Part shown: one piece after another, positions 60,338 to 64,000 of the stretch
Layout of the letters: every line of letters starts with the position of its first letter
Numbering within the stretch: the stretch's first letter is position 1
Origin: Pedobacter sp. Leaf176
Lineage (GTDB): Bacteria > Bacteroidota > Bacteroidia > Sphingobacteriales > Sphingobacteriaceae
DNA length: 64,000 bases
Direction of reading: 5' to 3'
NCBI RefSeq assembly: GCF_001424305.1
Contig: NZ_LMPD01000007.1
Location: 1 to 64,000, forward strand
The notes under the pieces: generated by a model
Database searches by the model: none
Told to the model about the DNA's origin: nothing
What the model saw: only the letters and a program-made list of their open reading frames with translations
Program-made: the position numbers and the translations under genes

Positions 60338-63007
60338 TTATTTGATGTCGAATAAATATTTGCCCGAACTGAGCTCGACTTTATGACCAGTTTGCTTTCC
60401 ATTTAAAAAAACTCTTTTTCCTTCAATTTCCGGAATTTCGACAGTTGCTGTTGAATTTGCCGGAACTGTAAGGTTGTATTTTACGCCCTTTCCAACTCTT
60501 TTCCATGAAGATGAAATAAGGCCATAAGGACCTTTATGTGAGGCTTCGAAATGATTTAATCCTTCAACAAAATGAGGCTTCAATAAGATGTTTTTAAAAC
60601 CTGGCTGTTTTTCATCAATTTTAATTCCACCAATGCCTTTGAAGAACCAGGCGCCAATTTCTCCAAACATCATGTGATTATCAGAAATGTCCCTGGTTGC
60701 CTGCAGGTCCCAGTTTTCGTGTAAGGTAGTGGCGCCATTTACAATCCACCAGCCCCAACCCGGGTAGGTGTCCTGAGAAGCAAGTTTGTAAGCAATGTCG
60801 CTATGTCCGTTATCACTTAATGCGTTTAACACAGCCTTAGCGCCTAAAACACCAACGTCGATATGCATCCCGTCGGCTTTAACACGAGCCGCAAGATTGT
60901 CGGCAACTAATTGCCTTGATGCATCGGGAACAATATTCCATTGTAAAGCCATTGATAATTCAGTTTGAACACCTTTTCCATATATACCTGTAACCGCATT
61001 GAAAAATTTAGCATTAATTGCTTTTTTGATGCGCTCAGCCAATGCGCTATAGTGCAGAAAATCATTTTTATTACCGAAAAGTTTGGCCGCTTTTGCCATT
61101 ATATCAGCATCAACATAATAGTAAATTGAAGAAGTGTATTCTAAATCAGATGTTGATTTTACCGGTACCCAGTCACCTCTCCCAAATGTGGTTAAGTAGC
61201 CTTTGCTCGTTCCTTCAACATAGTTTAAATAATTTTTAATGCTTTGATAATTATCGCTAAGCAGTTTGCTATCACCGTAAAACATATAAATATTCCATGG
61301 AATAATTGCTATAGTACTTGTCCAGTCTGTTCCATTAGCAGTTCCGTATCCCCAGCCACCTGTTGGAATAATATCTGGCAAAACACCGTTTGGTTGCTGC
61401 TCATCACGATGGTCGCCCATCCATTTCTCATAAACAGTTATACCTTCGAAGTTATACAAACCCGTTTCCACAGCAAAGTGCCCATCACCGGTCCATCCAT
61501 TTTTTTCCCTTTGAGGACAGTCAGTAGGAAAACCATACAGATTTGATAGATAGGAATTATTGGTGGCCCACCATAACTTGTTAACTAAAGCATTTGAGGA
61601 TGCTATTTTACCCACAGCCGGGACGTCGCTATGCATGAAGTAGGCCACCAAACTGCTCTCATATAAAAGAATTGGTTTAGAACTGATTACCTCAATGTAT
61701 TGAAAACCTTTGTAATTGAAAAGAGGCATAAATTCCTCTTCGCCTACTCCATTCAGGATAAAGATATCCGTCTGAAATGGATCTGATTTGTCTTTTGGCC
61801 TGTGGTATACATCAATGTTCGACAAATCTGTATGTCCGTTAGCATACAAACGTTCTGCATGTCTCAAACGGATTATGGTGCCTTTTTCGCCCCTTACTTT
61901 TATTTTACTTACACCGGCAATGTTTCTGCCAAGGTCGAATACATATGTGGTATCATCAAATTTGCGCATGCTTTTAACTGCAATTTCTTCCACGTTCCTG
62001 ATTGGATGCATGTTCTGCGATACAATGTTTTTGGATGGGGCTGCCCTTAAAGTAATACCGCGCCATTTCGAATCATCAAAGGTGGCTGTATTCCAGCCTT
62101 TCTGCTCTAAACGGGCATCGTAATGTTCAGCTGTGTAGATGCTGTTTGATATAATCGGACTTAAACTGGTTTTCCAATCATCACCAGATTTAATAACATC
62201 TATCGAACCGTCCGTATAGGTGATTCTCAAATCGAGGCAAAATGTAGGTCTTGCACGCCAAGGTGCTTTATCGAAATTCCAGACTGCTAAGGATTGATGG
62301 TTATACCAGCCATTACCCAGCACCACACCAACCGCATTTTTGCCTTGTTTAAGGTTTGAAGTTACATCGTAGGTTGCATACAGATTCCTCCTGTCGAAAC
62401 GGGTGTACATGGGATCCAATCTGTGGTTACCAACTTTTTTTCCATTTAGATAAAGTTCGTACAAACCAGCAGCGGCGATATAGGCCCGTGCTGATTTTAT
62501 ACTCTTTGCCGGCTGAAAAACTTTTCTAAAGTATGGCGCAGGAAGAATATTAACGTCGTTTCTATCGCTAATCCAGGTACCTTTCCAGTTTTCCATTCCC
62601 ATCATTCCCATTTCAAAACTCGAAGTTGCGGAGGGTAGTGGCTTCCCGTCTTTATCCCAAAGTTCAAGACGCCAGAAATATTTTATGAATGACCGGAGTG
62701 AAGCGCCTCTGTAGGTTATCAGGCTGTTTGATGATAAAACCTTTCCTGAATCCCAGACAATACCTGTTTTATGTTTGAGTCCGACAGAATCTGTACCTAC
62801 ATAAATCCTGTAGGCCTGTTGAAGAGCGCCTTTTCTTTCATCAACCATTAACCATGAAAGCCTCGGCGATGGACTATCGATACCAATCGGTCTGACTAAA
62901 TGCTCGCATTTTAATTCTGCCGGCCCGGCCGCTATAGTGGGAAAACTGATAAAAATAAGTAGAAAGAATGTTGAGAATCGAAAAAAGCTAAGGATGATAG
63001 AGTTCAT
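60338..63007 (-). CDS. GH78 alpha-L-rhamnosidase
   Basis: 889 residues, full length, with a signal peptide (about 1-27, 'ISFPTIAAG'). Domain order: N-terminal fibronectin-like and carbohydrate-binding beta domains (about 28-340: 'SPSPRLSWLM', 'AYIAAAGLYELYLNGKKVG'), the (alpha/alpha)6 catalytic barrel (about 450-790) and a C-terminal beta domain (about 800-889). The catalytic region has 'FPTDCPQREKNGWTGDGHFA', the GH78 acid motif, and 'GATTLHENWD' with the Glu expected as base. 'MMFGEIGAWFFKGIGGI' is a further family block. It would release terminal L-rhamnose from plant or microbial glycans. No rhamnose catabolic genes are nearby. Confidence 0.94.
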   Translation of the reverse strand: MNSIILSFFRFSTFFLLIFISFPTIAAGPAELKCEHLVRPIGIDSPSPRLSWLMVDERKGALQQAYRIYVGTDSVGLKHKTGIVWDSGKVLSSNSLITYRGASLRSFIKYFWRLELWDKDGKPLPSATSSFEMGMMGMENWKGTWISDRNDVNILPAPYFRKVFQPAKSIKSARAYIAAAGLYELYLNGKKVGNHRLDPMYTRFDRRNLYATYDVTSNLKQGKNAVGVVLGNGWYNHQSLAVWNFDKAPWRARPTFCLDLRITYTDGSIDVIKSGDDWKTSLSPIISNSIYTAEHYDARLEQKGWNTATFDDSKWRGITLRAAPSKNIVSQNMHPIRNVEEIAVKSMRKFDDTTYVFDLGRNIAGVSKIKVRGEKGTIIRLRHAERLYANGHTDLSNIDVYHRPKDKSDPFQTDIFILNGVGEEEFMPLFNYKGFQYIEVISSKPILLYESSLVAYFMHSDVPAVGKIASSNALVNKLWWATNNSYLSNLYGFPTDCPQREKNGWTGDGHFAVETGLYNFEGITVYEKWMGDHRDEQQPNGVLPDIIPTGGWGYGTANGTDWTSTIAIIPWNIYMFYGDSKLLSDNYQSIKNYLNYVEGTSKGYLTTFGRGDWVPVKSTSDLEYTSSIYYYVDADIMAKAAKLFGNKNDFLHYSALAERIKKAINAKFFNAVTGIYGKGVQTELSMALQWNIVPDASRQLVADNLAARVKADGMHIDVGVLGAKAVLNALSDNGHSDIAYKLASQDTYPGWGWWIVNGATTLHENWDLQATRDISDNHMMFGEIGAWFFKGIGGIKIDEKQPGFKNILLKPHFVEGLNHFEASHKGPYGLISSSWKRVGKGVKYNLTVPANSTATVEIPEIEGKRVFLNGKQTGHKVELSSGKYLFDIK

Positions 63008-63186
63008 AATGGTTTATTTTCTTTTATGAGTCGCATTACCGCTGTTGGAAAACGGGATGAATTTATCAAATTGCTTTTGATTTTTAAAAACCATTTATTG
63101 AAAGTGAAAATGCACTTTATAGTTTTAAATACCTTGTCACATCATTTTTTTCCTTTTGAAGATTCCGGCCTGTGTCGCTTTTTCTA

Positions 63187-63351
63187 ATGTTACTGATTGC
63201 TCAGCTTGGTTTAGCCGTAATTCTTAATATAGGGTTTTCGGGAACGATGATAGACGTGATTTTCTATCTTATCAAAGGGAAAGTTATCAAGGCTAATTGC
63301 TACTGGGCAATAAGCAGATATCAAAAAAAATATTTGGATATAAATGAGTAG
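63187..63351 (+). CDS. Possible small membrane protein or gene fragment, 54 codons
   Basis: Reads MLLIAQLGLAVILNIGFSGT and continues with a second weakly hydrophobic stretch and a basic C terminus (ending 'KKYLDINE'). One clear membrane helix (about 1-17). It has no recognised family and no neighbour on the same strand. It could be a chance frame in A/T-rich DNA or a relic of a larger membrane protein. Confidence 0.22.
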   Translation: MLLIAQLGLAVILNIGFSGTMIDVIFYLIKGKVIKANCYWAISRYQKKYLDINE

Positions 63352-63429
63352 TTAATAAGGAGTGTTGAAAAACACATTTGTTTTAATTAAGAAAAACGCG
63401 GCAGTTGGTTTACTATTTTCTTATTAGTA

Positions 63430-63458
63430 TACGGAGCGGGTTAAATAGCCGCTCCGTA
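63430..63458. terminator. Bidirectional-type hairpin upstream of the window-edge gene's 3' end
   Basis: TACGGAGCGG (63430-63439) pairs perfectly with CCGCTCCGTA (63449-63458), 10 bp, 9-base loop, G/C-rich. It lies 71 bases beyond the carbonic anhydrase stop on the minus strand and probably ends that transcript. No strong T-run on either side. Confidence 0.6.
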
Positions 63459-63529
63459 CTTATTTATCAGTTTATCAAATCAGCGTTTTAATCACTAGCT
63501 AATTTGAAATTCTTTACAAAGATGTGGAT

Positions 63530-64000
63530 TTAATCAAGATGGTAAATCGCCATGATTTTATCGAGCAATTTGACAAAATCGATTTTTAAATCGATTAATT
63601 CCCCGGTATGTACATCAAAAACCCAACCATGAACCATTAGGTTTCTTTCTTTACGTGCTTTCTGAACTTCTGCCGTTTTAATTACATTAATACATTGCTC
63701 CTCTACGTTAAGTTCCACCAATCTTTTGTAGCGGAGTTCCTCATCTGCAATCCCATTCAGTTCGTCTTGATGCGTTCTGTACACATCACGTATATTTCTT
63801 AGCCAGGGATTTAATATCCCGAGATCTGCTGATTTCATTGCCGCTTGTACGCCTCCGCAATAATAATGGCCACACACAACGATGTGGTTAACTTTTAAAT
63901 GCATTACCGCATAGTTAATTACTGACATTGCGCTTAAATCCGTATTAGGAACCATGTTTGCAATATTTCTTAATACAAAAACTTCGCCAGGTGCTGCGCC
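63530..64000 (-). CDS. can: Beta-class carbonic anhydrase, C-terminal part (5' end outside window)
   Basis: The frame is open to the right edge ('GAAPGEVFVLRNIANMVPN'), so the first third with the 'CSDSR' zinc-ligand motif is outside. The Met near 63955 is internal. Visible family features: 'VLRNIANMVP', 'SVINYAVMHLKVNHIVVCGH', then 'YYCGGVQAAM' with the second zinc-ligand pair His and Cys, 'GILNPWLRNIRDV' and 'LMVHGWVFDVHTGEL' at the C terminus. The enzyme interconverts CO2 and bicarbonate in the cytoplasm. In Bacteroidota it often lies next to a SulP bicarbonate transporter, which would be outside this window. Confidence 0.93.
   Translation of the reverse strand, partial: GAAPGEVFVLRNIANMVPNTDLSAMSVINYAVMHLKVNHIVVCGHYYCGGVQAAMKSADLGILNPWLRNIRDVYRTHQDELNGIADEELRYKRLVELNVEEQCINVIKTAEVQKARKERNLMVHGWVFDVHTGELIDLKIDFVKLLDKIMAIYHLD

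Larger units (their letters stand above)
63008..63529. other. Spacer between GH78 and carbonic anhydrase genes
   Basis: About 520 bases. It contains a doubtful 54-codon frame (63187-63351) and a 10-bp hairpin (63430-63458), both listed separately. No other feature seen. Confidence 0.45.

Overview
The window looks like a chromosomal segment of a Bacteroidota bacterium, most likely Sphingobacteriaceae (Pedobacter or a close relative). The grounds are three SusC/SusD outer-membrane pairs, Bacteroidota-type leader and lipoprotein signals, A/T-rich intergenic spacers with weak ribosome binding sites, abundant AraC regulators, and a sphingolipid locus of the kind typical of that family. No tRNA, rRNA, CRISPR array, insertion sequence or phage gene was recognised.

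Layout. 1-3641: the tail of one and a complete second NADP/F420-type reductase paralogue, then an orphan PAS histidine kinase. 3854-11295: a LacI regulator, a 1.6 kb gene-poor spacer and SusC/SusD pair A, closed by a strong terminator. 11723-19978 (all minus strand): SusC/SusD pair B, then a redoxin, a cytochrome c/copper monooxygenase (PHM-like) protein and a ROK regulator. 21166-39260: a polysaccharide utilisation locus with a GH29 fucosidase, SusC/SusD pair C, three AraC regulators, a decayed fucose permease, an altronate dehydratase-family enzyme, an SDR, a GH35 galactosidase and a GH20 hexosaminidase. The enzymes fit a fucosylated N-acetyllactosamine-like glycan; fucose would be oxidised without phosphorylation.

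39774-50674 is the standout region. Ten tightly packed, partly overlapping genes on one strand appear to encode nearly a whole pathway for inositol sphingolipids. Serine palmitoyltransferase, a GNAT-type bacterial ceramide synthase and a ceramide reductase make dihydroceramide. Myo-inositol phosphate synthase, a CDP-alcohol phosphatidyltransferase and a PgpA-type phosphatase make phosphatidylinositol. An Aur1/PAP2-type enzyme could join the two, and a fatty-acid hydroxylase could 2-hydroxylate the acyl chain. A GtrA protein and a DUF5686 outer-membrane protein sit in the same operon and are candidates for moving the lipid. The phosphatidyltransferase is fused to a DUF4833 domain.

51019-64000 is mixed accessory DNA: an AraC gene with a frameshifted N terminus, an SDR, an outer-membrane protein gene broken by one amber codon, a DUF4288 protein, a Crp/hydrolase/NmrA group, two alginate-type polysaccharide lyases (PL14 and PL6), a GH78 rhamnosidase, and a beta-carbonic anhydrase cut by the window edge. 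All function calls come from reading the translated sequences and remembered family motifs; no database search was run.
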